Shown: positions 1 to 7,107, counted from the first letter of the stretch. The stretch: DNA of 21,795 nt from an uncultured Clostridia bacterium (GCA_947627125.1 CANQUY010000012.1:1-21795); one strand, 5' to 3'. A program made the numbers and translations. The notes: generated by a model not told the origin, from the sequence alone.

Positions 1-411
1 GATAATCACACCAAAGAACAGCGGCATTATAATATGTCGAAGATCAGAAGCAAGGACACAACGCCCGAAGAAAAAGTGCGGAAATATCTTTTCTCGCAGG
101 GGGTTCGGTATCACAAAAACGATAAACGCTACCCGGGGCATCCCGATATTGTGCTTCCGAAATACAAAACAGCCATCTTTGTTAATGGCTGTTTTTGGCA
201 TATGCACGGATGCAAAGAATTTGTCCTTCCGAAATCCAATCTTGATTATTGGATTCCGAAACTCGAACGCAAAGTGTATGTCAGACATTTTATCCATAGT
301 TTATACTGCTATATTTACGATTGCTTAAAAGAAATCGTAACCAATTTTTCATTCATGGGATCATTTGTCGCAAAAAAATCTGTCCAACTACCTAGGTTTA
401 TGATTGATTGA
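1..411 (+). pseudogene. vsr: Very short patch repair endonuclease (Vsr), 5' cut by window edge, 3' end lost
   Basis: Vsr nicks 5' of the T in T:G mismatches created by deamination of 5-methylcytosine and normally accompanies a Dcm-type cytosine methyltransferase. The frame is open from base 1 (DNHTKEQRHYN before the first internal ATG at 34), and this stretch matches the usual Vsr N-terminus, so the true start lies left of the window. Family signatures are MSKIRSKDTTPE, the PGHPDIVLP segment carrying the catalytic Asp, and FVNGCFWHMHGC with conserved Trp and His. Similarity stops after KLERKV near base 276. The normal next part (an ERD segment, then GWxVxxVWEC, roughly 50 residues) is missing and is not found in either other frame. 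The remaining 45 or so codons are unrelated and run into the 3' end of the convergent gene. Probably inactive. The methylase may lie off the left edge. Confidence 0.85.
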
Positions 412-1478
412 ATATGTCCTTTTAACTTTTGTCTCATGTCTTTACTTTTTCTATTCTCTAACAGGTAATTATCTAGTCTACTAAAATCTATTTTCAATGC
501 CTGGTTATTTACATTAATATCTACATATTTTAAAATGGTACTTTGCCATAGGTATTCTTTTGCATTTGCCTTTTTTGAAAATCGTTTTGTACACTCAATT
601 GTGTCGACTAATGATAATAGCAGTAATAAAAAATTCGATCTTGTTATTCTTATTGGAGATGTACTTGTCAGATCTTTAAGCTCGAATTTCATATAGCAGT
701 TATCGTTTTTAGCATCAGCTTTGTATATGTTATGAGATGCGGCAATTATACATGATATTTTTTGAATTTTTGTTATAACAGAACTTGATCCATAATGAAG
801 TTTCGCTTTCAGTGAAGTTATGTATTTGCAATATTTATGAAATGCTTTGCACCCTCCGACGATTCCATGGTCAGAATTTTCACACAATAAACTCTTGTCA
901 TTAGATATACGATCATTCGATTCATCTTTATGTTGAGATTGAATATAACGATAATAATTTTTTATTTCTGAGTAACTATATGTAAAAAAGCAGCGAGTCT
1001 CAGAGTTTGATGACAAGCCATTTAGGCATTGCAGTTCGTCAACACTATAAGTGTCTGTTAATAAATCATAATCTTTCGTTAAGGCTTCGATAGGTAGAAA
1101 GTTTTCTATCTCTTGACAAAAATAACCATAGTCATGAATTATGGCCGATTGAAGCCATAATCTTGATTTGTACAGATCAGCAAATCCTGTTAATTTATTT
1201 TCTGATTTTATAAATTCCCCAAAACCGACGCCAAGTAGCCAAGTTACAATAATATGGCTTGCTCTGTCGCGATTGATAGAAACAGCCTCCATTGGAAATT
1301 CCAAAACGGAGGAAATTAGCTCGATACATTTCTTATCATCGTTTATCAAATCTTCAAATTTATTGCTTTTGATAATTTCTAAGCTATTAAATTCTAAATG
1401 CGCAAGAAAAGGTAAATGCGTATAAATGCTTTCTAAATATTCAAATAAACTGTTCATTTCAATACTCTTTTGAAACAT
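315..1478 (-). CDS. HD-domain-like protein of unknown function, AT-rich, probably acquired
   Basis: A 387-residue protein whose base composition is far more AT-rich than everything right of 1500. Its residues fit an HD metal-phosphohydrolase layout: H75 (SHIIVTW), H115-D116 (AIIHDYGYF), H204 (SDHGIVGG), H249 (IAASHNIY) and D292 (SLVDTIE). In HD enzymes these positions bind a metal pair that hydrolyses phosphoester or nucleotide bonds. That assignment is inferred from motif order, not from a close named homologue. No signal peptide or membrane helix is evident. The ATG at 1478 has an AGAGGCG ribosome site nine bases upstream; a second ATG at 1457 is less well placed. The gene begins about 25 bases after the tRNA-operon terminator, leaving little room for its own promoter. 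A TATAGT at about 1491-1496 is a weak candidate -10. Its 3' end overlaps the disrupted tail of vsr. Substrate and biological role are unknown. Confidence 0.8.
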   Translation of the reverse strand: MFQKSIEMNSLFEYLESIYTHLPFLAHLEFNSLEIIKSNKFEDLINDDKKCIELISSVLEFPMEAVSINRDRASHIIVTWLLGVGFGEFIKSENKLTGFADLYKSRLWLQSAIIHDYGYFCQEIENFLPIEALTKDYDLLTDTYSVDELQCLNGLSSNSETRCFFTYSYSEIKNYYRYIQSQHKDESNDRISNDKSLLCENSDHGIVGGCKAFHKYCKYITSLKAKLHYGSSSVITKIQKISCIIAASHNIYKADAKNDNCYMKFELKDLTSTSPIRITRSNFLLLLLSLVDTIECTKRFSKKANAKEYLWQSTILKYVDINVNNQALKIDFSRLDNYLLENRKSKDMRQKLKGHIQSIINLGSWTDFFATNDPMNEKLVTISFKQS

Positions 1479-1503
1479 AATTTATCGCCTCTAAAACTAT
1501 ACG

Positions 1504-1540
1504 ATAAAAGCGAAGCCGTTTCCCAAAGGAAACGGGTTCG
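1504..1540 (-). terminator. Rho-independent terminator of the tRNA operon
   Basis: On the minus strand a 13-base-pair stem, CGAACCCGTTTCC with GGAAACGGCTTCG (one mismatch), closes a TTTG loop and is followed by CTTTTAT. It lies 14 bases past the CCA end of tRNA-Glu. The plus strand also ends the hairpin in a short T-containing run (CCTTTACTTT), so weak two-way action is possible. Confidence 0.75.
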
Positions 1541-1553
1541 CCTTTACTTTGCT

Positions 1554-1628
1554 TGGTGACCCCAACGGGATTCGAACCCATGATACCACCGTGAAAGGGT
1601 GGTGTCTTAACCGCTTGACCATGGGGCC
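1554..1628 (-). tRNA. tRNA-Glu (UUC)
   Basis: The complement reads as a full 75-base tRNA with encoded CCA. The acceptor pair is GGCCCCA/TGGGGTC with one G-T wobble. The anticodon loop is CTTTCAC (anticodon TTC) and the T arm carries GGTTCGAATCC. It is last in the three-tRNA operon, next to the AT-rich left segment. tRNA 3' ends are common integration sites, but no second copy of this 3' end is seen in the window. Confidence 0.97.
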
Positions 1629-1664
1629 ATTTTTCTATAAAATCGACAATAAGTCGCCTTTTTT

Positions 1665-1741
1665 TGGTAGCGATGAGTGGATTCGAACCGCTGACCTATC
1701 GGGTATGAACCGATCGCTCTAACCAGCTAAGCTACATCGCC
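1665..1741 (-). tRNA. tRNA-Met (CAU), elongator type
   Basis: A 77-base cloverleaf with encoded CCA. The acceptor GGCGATG pairs with CATCGCT apart from a G-T wobble at the end. The anticodon loop is TTCATAC (anticodon CAT), and the T arm contains GGTTCGAATCC. The fully paired first position separates it from the initiator next door. A tRNA-Ile2 read as CAU, the substrate of TilS, is the main alternative, but the sequence looks like elongator Met. Confidence 0.93.
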
Positions 1742-1746
1742 ATAAT

Positions 1747-1823
<77 letters not shown>

Positions 1824-1854
1824 ATAGAGCCACTCCAAACGGAATAGCCTATTT

Positions 1855-1883
1855 ATTGTAACGGAATAGCGACTGTTTGTCAA
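1855..1883 (-). promoter_or_regulatory. Strong sigma-A type promoter for the tRNA operon
   Basis: On the minus strand a consensus -35 TTGACA (1878-1883) is followed after exactly 17 bases by TACAAT (1855-1860). Predicted transcription starts near 1848, ahead of tRNA-fMet. Confidence 0.9.
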
Positions 1884-1929
1884 TCGTTTTTGGCGTGAAA
1901 TCCAAAATTATTTTTCAAACGTTGCCACG

Positions 1930-2260
1930 CAACATAATTTTAGGGTGAAATGTTGGGTGAGGAAGGAGGAAACACATTGTACGACACCCCTTCAATCACT
2001 GCAAGGGCAGCCGTGCCAGCTTTCCTACGAGGGGAGCCGAGAGAGGCCCCGCCGCATAGTCGTCCCTATATGCCCCGCGAGATTCTTCGGGTTAAGTTGT
2101 CGGACTTCGTTCTTTTCCTCGTTCTCAGAATGACGCGGGGCTTCCTCCGCGCGTTTTATGGGATCCTTCGCTGCGCTCAGGATGAGCGTGCTGGGCGGGA
2201 TGAGCGCGGAGCGCAGGGGAGCCGAGGGTGGGGAGGGGAGAGTTTCAACGGAGTTGAGGC
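1930..2260. repeat. Gene-free interval with three repeat types
   Basis: No credible gene lies between the tRNA promoter and 2311. A hairpin-type sequence at about 1982-2046 (CCCCTTCAATCACTGC, later CGAGGGGAGCC) resembles a short dispersed repeat. A T/A-type hairpin element spans 2073-2140, with ends CCCCGCGAGATTCTTCGGG and CTCAGAATGACGCGGGG. A short C/G-type element spans 2157-2188 (GGATCCTTCG and CTCAGGATGAGCG). An open frame across this stretch continues into the following gene but is repeat-derived. Confidence 0.75.
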
Positions 2261-2310
2261 TCTCTTCCAAAAAAATTTTGCAACTTTTTGGATGATTTTG
2301 CCGTTTCCCC

Positions 2311-2339
2311 TTGTGTACTGTGATAAAGTATGGTATACT
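2311..2339 (+). promoter_or_regulatory. Candidate promoter for the 2358 gene
   Basis: A weak -35 TTGTGT (2311-2316), 17-base spacer and good -10 TATACT (2334-2339). The predicted start near 2346 leaves a leader of about 12 bases that begins at the GGAGG ribosome site. Confidence 0.6.
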
Positions 2340-2357
2340 TTGAGCGGAGGAAAACGT

Positions 2358-3113
2358 ATGAAATACGAACTCGATGCCGCTTTCAATGCCGCCCTCACGC
2401 CCAAGGAGAGGAACCTTCTCATCCGTTTCTGCGTCGATAAGGGCACGCGGGCGAAATGTTCCACCAAATCGCTCTACCGTCCCTTGAGGCAAAAGGATCT
2501 GCGTATGGCGTTTGAGGAACGGGACAGGGTCTCTCTTTCCCGCATTGCAGAGTATGAAAGGAGAATGCAGGACTACGACCCGAACGCTCCCTCCGTCGAG
2601 CTCCTTGCCATGTTCGGCAGCGTGCCGACGAAGGAAATTTTTGCAAGTTATTGCAGGAATTTGATATCGCAGGAGAGGAGGGCCATGCGGGAGCTCAGGC
2701 GTTGCTACAGCGTTCATGTGGATTACGGGTACATCGGCCGCTTCTGGATGGAGTTCCACAGATCCCTCTGTCCCCATGTGACGTTCGGCGATTCCAACGA
2801 ACTGCACGAGGAGTGCGACTTTTGGCTGGAGGAAGAGGAATGTGAGGAGTTTTTGCATTCTTCCCTCCTGGAACCGCCTGCAGGCCGTGACGATTGGGCG
2901 CATGATTGGGGAAATGTCATCTTCGGGAACATGGAACTCATCTATGAGGATCTCACCGTCTATTACAGGGAGGATTGCATTCTCGAAACGGTTTCCCATG
3001 AGAAGATCATGATCGTGCGGCTGAATGAGGGGGATCTCAAGCTGATCGAGGAAAAGAGAGGCGGAAAGAAACTTACCGCAAAGATCCGCGCGGCTGTGCA
3101 GAATACAAATTGA
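2358..3113 (+). CDS. Hypothetical protein, 251 residues, highly charged
   Basis: I do not recognise this family. The ATG at 2358 is chosen because GGAGG (2346-2350) precedes it by seven bases and a TATACT promoter lies just upstream; the frame is open further left but only through repeat DNA. The product is soluble-looking, with no signal peptide or membrane helix. It has an Arg/Lys-rich first half (residues 14-115) and an acidic stretch LEEEECEEF near residues 157-165. Aromatic and Cys residues are scattered (YGYIGRFWMEFH, residues 123-134). A GC-rich hairpin follows the stop, so it appears to be a single-gene unit. Codon use matches the GC-rich neighbours. No function is proposed. Confidence 0.75.
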   Translation: MKYELDAAFNAALTPKERNLLIRFCVDKGTRAKCSTKSLYRPLRQKDLRMAFEERDRVSLSRIAEYERRMQDYDPNAPSVELLAMFGSVPTKEIFASYCRNLISQERRAMRELRRCYSVHVDYGYIGRFWMEFHRSLCPHVTFGDSNELHEECDFWLEEEECEEFLHSSLLEPPAGRDDWAHDWGNVIFGNMELIYEDLTVYYREDCILETVSHEKIMIVRLNEGDLKLIEEKRGGKKLTAKIRAAVQNTN

Positions 3114-3124
3114 ATTGAAATAGG

Positions 3125-3154
3125 AACGCCCGCCGACATACGTCGGCGGGCGTT
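3125..3154 (+). terminator. Strong hairpin after the 2358 gene
   Basis: A perfect 13-base-pair stem, AACGCCCGCCGAC with GTCGGCGGGCGTT, around a four-base loop ATAC, starting 11 bases after the stop codon. The T-run after it is poor (GTTGTAAGTT), so terminator function is likely but not certain. Confidence 0.6.
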
Positions 3155-3174
3155 GTAAGTTATAGAATTTCCAC

Positions 3175-3206
3175 GTCCGTGCCCCTCTCCAAGGAGGGGC
3201 ACGGAC
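3175..3206. repeat. Perfect 13-bp hairpin of the CCCCTC/GAGGGG repeat type
   Basis: GTCCGTGCCCCTC and GAGGGGCACGGAC flank a six-base loop. The core CCCCTC...GAGGGG is shared with the C-rich repeats at 8534-8675 and 14418-14481. It could also act as a second roadblock in the convergent interval between the 2358 gene and bspA. Confidence 0.6.
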
Positions 3207-3290
3207 TGCGTAAGGCGACCCGCGTCATTTTGAGAAAAAAGAGCGGGACGAGAGGACGAAAATTAACCTGATGAATCGCGCGGGGCGAAT

Positions 3291-3715
3291 GTAAAACATA
3301 CGGCGAGATGCTTCGGTTCAGCCTTCGTAGACTGCGTTGTACTTCCGTTCTCAGCATGACGCCGCTATGCAGTCCGTAAAACATGCGGCGAGATGCTTCG
3401 GTACGGCTCTCGTAGACTGCGTTGTACTCCCGTTCTCAGCATGACGCCGCTATGCAGTCCGTAAAACATGCGGCGAGATGCTTCGGTTCAGCCTTCATAG
3501 ACTGCGTTGTACTTCCGTTCTCGGCATGACGCCGCTATGCAGTCCGTAAAGCGTGCGGCGAGATGCTTCGGTATAGCTCTCGTAGACTGTGTTTTACTTC
3601 CGTTCTCAGCATGACGCCGCTATGCAGTCCGTAAAACATGCGGCGAGATGCTTCGGTATAGCTTCCGTAGACTGCGATGTATTTCCGTTCTCAGCATGAC
3701 GCCGCCGCGGGCTGC
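3291..3715. repeat. Five-copy 85-bp tandem array of G/C-type hairpin elements
   Basis: Five units start at 3291, 3376, 3461, 3546 and 3631, exactly 85 bases apart without indels. Each contains GCGGCGAGATGCTTCGG at one end and CTCAGCATGACGCCGC at the other, an imperfect terminal inverted repeat, joined by TATGCAGTCCGTAAAACAT. The middle of the unit varies most (for example TTCAGCCTTC, TACGGCTCTC, TATAGCTCTC), while the ends are nearly invariant. A decayed T/A-type element (GCGTCATTTTGAG...) precedes the array at about 3222-3285. The array lies between the convergent 2358 gene and bspA and encodes nothing credible. Confidence 0.92.
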
Positions 3716-3725
3716 CGTAAGTCAA

Positions 3726-3756
3726 ATGGGATGCTTCGCTGCGCTCAGCATGAGCG
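3726..3756. repeat. Short-form hairpin element, G/C variant
   Basis: ATGGGATGCTTCGCTGCG then CTCAGCATGAGCG. It is the same short form as at 2157-2188 and, inverted, at 6819-6855, but with G/C in place of C/G or T/A at the covarying pair. It sits 24 bases past the bspA stop and may form the 3' hairpin of that transcript. Confidence 0.85.
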
Positions 3757-3779
3757 TTTGGAGGGTGTTAAAAGTGGAT

Positions 3780-6761
3780 TTAAATTCTTTGAATGGTGTA
3801 ATTGTAATTCTGGCGGAGAAGTATCAATGCGGAGAGGGGATCGGACAGCTTACTTGACGATAGTTCGATCGGGTCATAGGAATAGGGAAATTGAATTGTC
3901 CAGCCGTTCGGCTCTTCAAAAACGATTCCCGTGAGGGCTGTGCATTGGAAGAATGCCGCCTGCCCGATCGACGTCACGCCCTTGGGGATCGTGATGCTTG
4001 TAAGCTCGATACATGAATCAAATGCGCGGCTTCCGATCTCGGTCACGCTCCCGGGAATGACAACGCTCTTCAATGCAGCGGATCCCGCGAATGCGCCTTT
4101 TCCGATCGACGTCACGCCCTCGGGGATCGTCACGCTTGTGAGGACACGGGCCTCAAATGCGTATTGATTGATTTGGTAAGCTCTCCCCTTGGGGCTCTTG
4201 GCAGGGAGGGTGAGTTCTTTTTCGCCGCCCCGATAATCGACCAGATAGGAACCTGTTTCATCCTCATAGAAGAGGTAACCGTCATCCGTCCACGTCTGCC
4301 TGCTCTCCTCATCGGCCGTATAGACTTGCAGGGCATAGGAGGCCACGTTGCCGAAATCGTCGCTATGGGCGGAGATCGGCAGATCCGAATAGTTCCACAC
4401 CTCGATCAACCGAAAACAATCCATGAACGCGTACCATTCGATCGAGGTCACGCTTGCGGGAATGCAGATGCTTGTCAATTCGGTGCAGCGGGCGAATGCC
4501 GTGGATGCGATCGAAGTCACGCTGCCGTCGTCGGGAATGACGCTCGCACTGCAGCCCACGACCAATGTCTTGCTCTCCGTCTTGATAATGCAGTTTCCGC
4601 TGCTGTGGTATACGGGATTTCCATCCTCCACCGTCAAAGAGGTGCATTCGCTGAATCGGCCGTTTGCGATCGAGGAGATCCCCCGCGGGATCACCACCTC
4701 TCCCTCGATCGTACTCGGAACATAGACGAATTTCGTCTTTTCCTTGTTATATAAGATCCCGTTCTGACTGCTGAATTCGGGGTTCTCCTCGGCTACCGTA
4801 ATGCTTTTCAGCGAGAATACGTCCTTAAACGCATTCGCATCGATCCCGTTTACGTCTGCGGGAATGTGGATGCTGATCGGATTGCTGTTGTTGAAAGCGT
4901 ATTGTCCGATCTGATACGCTCTCCCCTTGGGGCTCTCGGCGGGGAGGGTGAGTTCCGTTTCGCCGCCCCGATAATCGATCAGATAGGAATCCGTTTCATC
5001 CTCATAGAAAAGATAGCCTTCCGCGGTCCACGTCTGCCTGCTCTCCTCATCGGAAGTATACACATTCTTTGCGTAATTGGCCACTTGGCCGAAATCTCTG
5101 CCGCCGACAACGATCGGCAGGTCCGAATAGTTCCACACCTCGGCAAGCGTATAGCAAAATTCAAATGCGCGGCTTCCGATCTCCGTTACGCCCGAGGGGA
5201 TAACGATCTCCGTGAGCGCACTGCAGCTCTGGAATGCGTTTGCTCCGATCGAAGCCAACCGGCTGTCTTTCGCAAACGTAATGCTTGCCAGCGTTTCGCA
5301 ATATCCGAATGCACCTTCTCCGATCTCCGTTACGCCCGAGGGGATAGCGATCTCCGTGAGCGCAGTGCAGCTCTGGAATGCGTTTGCTCCGATCGAAGAA
5401 AGGCCGCTGTTTTCCTCAAAAGTCACGCTTTTCAGCGACTCGCAGTATGAAAACGCACTTTCTCCGATCGCAGTCACGCTCTTGGGGATCCTGACGCTCT
5501 CATAAGTCCCATGCGTGAATGCGTTGTCCTTGATCTCCGTGACGCCGTCGGGAATATGAAGATCGGAGGAGATCTCGGCATCATTCAGATATAGCCTTAC
5601 AGGCGAATTCAGGAGCGGATTTGCATAGGAACCGAATTCGATCCCGCACCATGCGGCGAGGTCGGAAACGATCACTCTTTCGAGCGCCTCGCAGTCCATA
5701 AACGCAAAATCTCCGATGCTTGTCACACTCTTGGGGATCGTAACGCTCTTGATCCCGATACAGCTGTAAAATGCATAATCTCCGATGCTTGTCACACTCT
5801 TGGGGATCGTAACGCTCTTGATCCCGATACAGCCGTCAAATGCAAAATTTCCGATCTCTGTCACGCCGTCGGGGATCACAAGGTCGGTGATCTCCGTATC
5901 TTCCAAATACAATCGCTGTGCGCTCGTAAGCGGATTCTGGGACCCGACCGCTCCTTGAAATGTGATATTACACCACGCGGAAATGTCGGAGATCGTCACC
6001 CTTTCAAGCGAAGTACAGCCGCTGAATGCCTCGACGCTCACGATCTTCAGACGGGCGGGAATATAGATGCTCTTCAGCTTAGAACAGCCTCGGAAGGTAT
6101 AGGATTGGATGCAGAACAGTTGGCTGTTCTTCCCGATCGTGACCTGCTCAAGGGAGGGAGAGCTTAGGCCCGAAATATAGACGACGGTGTCCGGGATCGC
6201 GATCGATCTTACGGCTTCACCGTAGTCGAAACGGTTGCTCAAAGCCAATCTCGGAACGGGACCGATGCCGACGACGCACTTTCCGTCATGGCTGTAGGGG
6301 ATCACAATGTCGCCCGAGGCTTCGCCCGCACTGACCACGGTCAAGAGCTCCTCGCCGAGGGGATAGGGGTAATCTTCGGGAATGTAGTAGCCGTAATCTT
6401 CTGCGCTGACCGTTTCATACACCAATCCCTCGGTATATGCAAGTTTGTCGCCGCAGACGCTGCAGACGTTGTCAAGGGTGTATTTGTGGCCGAGGGCGGT
6501 GTTTTCCTTCGTCCGCGTGTCCGTTTCCCCGCAGGAACACTTGCCCGTTTCGGTGCCGTCCTCGTCGCACGTCGCGTCGTTGTTGTAGACGTAGTCCGTA
6601 AAGGTATGTACATGTTCGGGCCGATCGTTGCCGCCTTCGCCCGCTCCGCCGCCGTTGCCGCTTTGGCTGTTGCCGCTGTTTCCGCCGCAGGCCGCGAGAG
6701 CGAAACAAAGGCAGCATGCCGCGATGATGGTCAATAAGACCGTGAAAATTTTGTTCTTCAT
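3780..6761 (-). CDS. BspA-like leucine-rich-repeat surface lipoprotein
   Basis: A 993-residue secreted lipoprotein. Residues 1-24 form a signal peptide ending in lipobox LAAC with lipidated Cys25, then a Gly/Ser/Asn linker. Residues 50-105 are a His/Cys-rich module (CDEDGTETGKCSCG and CSVCG) often seen before BspA repeats in gut Firmicutes. The rest is mostly 23-residue BspA-type repeats of the form IPxSVTxIGxxAFxxCxxL. Two larger modules interrupt them: one with WC and NPL...RLYL, seen twice, and one with EVWNYSDLP...DEESRQTW...YEDET, also seen twice (around 5140-4880 and 4405-4160). BspA-like proteins bind host or matrix proteins or mediate adhesion; the ligand here is unknown. The ATG at 6761 has a GGAGG site (6767-6771) and starts a proper signal peptide. 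The frame extends to 6857 only through a repeat. No wall anchor or other enzyme domain is seen. Confidence 0.9.
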   Translation of the reverse strand: MKNKIFTVLLTIIAACCLCFALAACGGNSGNSQSGNGGGAGEGGNDRPEHVHTFTDYVYNNDATCDEDGTETGKCSCGETDTRTKENTALGHKYTLDNVCSVCGDKLAYTEGLVYETVSAEDYGYYIPEDYPYPLGEELLTVVSAGEASGDIVIPYSHDGKCVVGIGPVPRLALSNRFDYGEAVRSIAIPDTVVYISGLSSPSLEQVTIGKNSQLFCIQSYTFRGCSKLKSIYIPARLKIVSVEAFSGCTSLERVTISDISAWCNITFQGAVGSQNPLTSAQRLYLEDTEITDLVIPDGVTEIGNFAFDGCIGIKSVTIPKSVTSIGDYAFYSCIGIKSVTIPKSVTSIGDFAFMDCEALERVIVSDLAAWCGIEFGSYANPLLNSPVRLYLNDAEISSDLHIPDGVTEIKDNAFTHGTYESVRIPKSVTAIGESAFSYCESLKSVTFEENSGLSSIGANAFQSCTALTEIAIPSGVTEIGEGAFGYCETLASITFAKDSRLASIGANAFQSCSALTEIVIPSGVTEIGSRAFEFCYTLAEVWNYSDLPIVVGGRDFGQVANYAKNVYTSDEESRQTWTAEGYLFYEDETDSYLIDYRGGETELTLPAESPKGRAYQIGQYAFNNSNPISIHIPADVNGIDANAFKDVFSLKSITVAEENPEFSSQNGILYNKEKTKFVYVPSTIEGEVVIPRGISSIANGRFSECTSLTVEDGNPVYHSSGNCIIKTESKTLVVGCSASVIPDDGSVTSIASTAFARCTELTSICIPASVTSIEWYAFMDCFRLIEVWNYSDLPISAHSDDFGNVASYALQVYTADEESRQTWTDDGYLFYEDETGSYLVDYRGGEKELTLPAKSPKGRAYQINQYAFEARVLTSVTIPEGVTSIGKGAFAGSAALKSVVIPGSVTEIGSRAFDSCIELTSITIPKGVTSIGQAAFFQCTALTGIVFEEPNGWTIQFPYSYDPIELSSSKLSDPLSALILLRQNYNYTIQRI
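5709..5833 (-). repeat. Near-identical 69-bp tandem duplication inside bspA
   Basis: Bases 5709-5764 and 5778-5833 are identical over 56 positions at a spacing of 69, exactly one 23-residue repeat. The other repeats of the gene have diverged, so this copy is a recent expansion by slippage or recombination. Confidence 0.9.
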
Positions 6762-6818
6762 ATATTCCTCCTTTTTTTGTTTTTGAGTTTGGATATAGAT
6801 TTGGAATGATTCCCCCTC

Positions 6819-6855
6819 CCGCTCATTCTGAGCGCAGCGAAGAATCCCATAAACC
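6819..6855 (-). repeat. Short-form hairpin element, T/A variant, in the bspA 5' region
   Basis: On the minus strand: ATGGGATTCTTCGCTGCG then CTCAGAATGAGCGGG. It lies about 60 bases ahead of the bspA start, thus probably inside its leader. A decayed fragment (AGTCTGAATGACGCGG) follows at about 6897-6914. Confidence 0.85.
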
Positions 6856-6930
6856 AACGGATCCCGTGCGTTCCACGCGTGCTGCGCTTACGCGCAGAGT
6901 CTGAATGACGCGGATGGGGCAGGCAAAATA

Positions 6931-6966
6931 AGGAAAAAAATAAGGACGCCTCAATCCGAGGCGCCC
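6931..6966 (-). terminator. Rho-independent terminator of the candidate small RNA
   Basis: On the minus strand a nine-base-pair stem, GGGCGCCTC with GAGGCGTCC (one G-T pair), closes a GGATT loop and is followed by TTATTTTTTTCC. No other minus-strand gene ends here, which is why an RNA gene upstream is inferred. Confidence 0.85.
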
Positions 6967-7072
6967 GCTTCGAGTATCCCCGAATTGTTGCGACACAATA
7001 ACTAACCATATAGGAAATAAGGATACACCGATGCCGTTGTATCTTTATATGGTTAGTATTCGATTGTGTCGC
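6931..7072 (-). ncRNA. Candidate structured small RNA of about 140 nt, family unknown
   Basis: The minus strand shows a complete transcription unit without a reading frame. A TTGCAA-17-TAGAAT promoter predicts a start at about G7072. The RNA then opens with GCGACACAAT, which pairs with ATTGTGTCGC ending at 6990. Inside this, ACTAACCATATA (7057-7046) pairs with TATATGGTTAGT (7012-7001). Next AAGATACA pairs with TGTATC-C-TT with one bulge, around a ten-base loop ACGGCATCGG. The 5' arm has a CGAAT bulge and the 3' arm an ATTTCC bulge. After about 20 more bases a terminator with a T-rich tail ends the RNA. It matches no RNA I can name: not 4.5S, tmRNA, RNase P or a known riboswitch. Alternatives are an attenuator leader for bspA, whose start is 170 bases on, or a MITE-like palindrome. 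Confidence 0.6.
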
Positions 7073-7078
7073 AAAATC

Positions 7079-7107
7079 ATTCTACCACGGCACATGGATT
7101 TTTGCAA
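7079..7107 (-). promoter_or_regulatory. Promoter of the candidate small RNA
   Basis: Minus-strand -35 TTGCAA (7102-7107), 17-base spacer and -10 TAGAAT (7079-7084). The predicted first transcribed base (about 7072) coincides with the first paired base of the long hairpin. It lies back to back with the tilS promoter. Confidence 0.7.

Noticed and set aside
276..420. Simple frameshift as the cause of the short Vsr
   Set aside because: None of the three forward frames after 276 shows the missing ERD or VWEC segments, so the 3' end is replaced rather than shifted.
1504..1628. Proven integration site at tRNA-Glu
   Set aside because: The AT-rich left segment fits the idea, but no duplicated tRNA 3' end or integrase is in the window, so only a suspicion is reported.
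1950..2357. N-terminal extension of the 2358 gene, making a 387-residue protein
   Set aside because: The open frame runs through hairpin repeats, while a TATACT promoter and GGAGG site directly precede the ATG at 2358.
2025..2999. Long minus-strand reading frame of 324 codons
   Set aside because: It lies opposite the 2358 gene and repeats. It has no ribosome site and no recognisable domain; GC-rich DNA gives such shadows.
3291..3715. CRISPR array
   Set aside because: The 85-base units are contiguous copies with no unique spacers. The variable inner bases are mutations of one sequence, and no cas gene is near.
6988..7074. MITE or insertion-sequence remnant (87-base inverted repeat)
   Set aside because: No target duplication is visible and no second copy occurs in the window. 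The promoter and terminator line up with the hairpin, which favours an RNA gene. Not excluded without a genome search.
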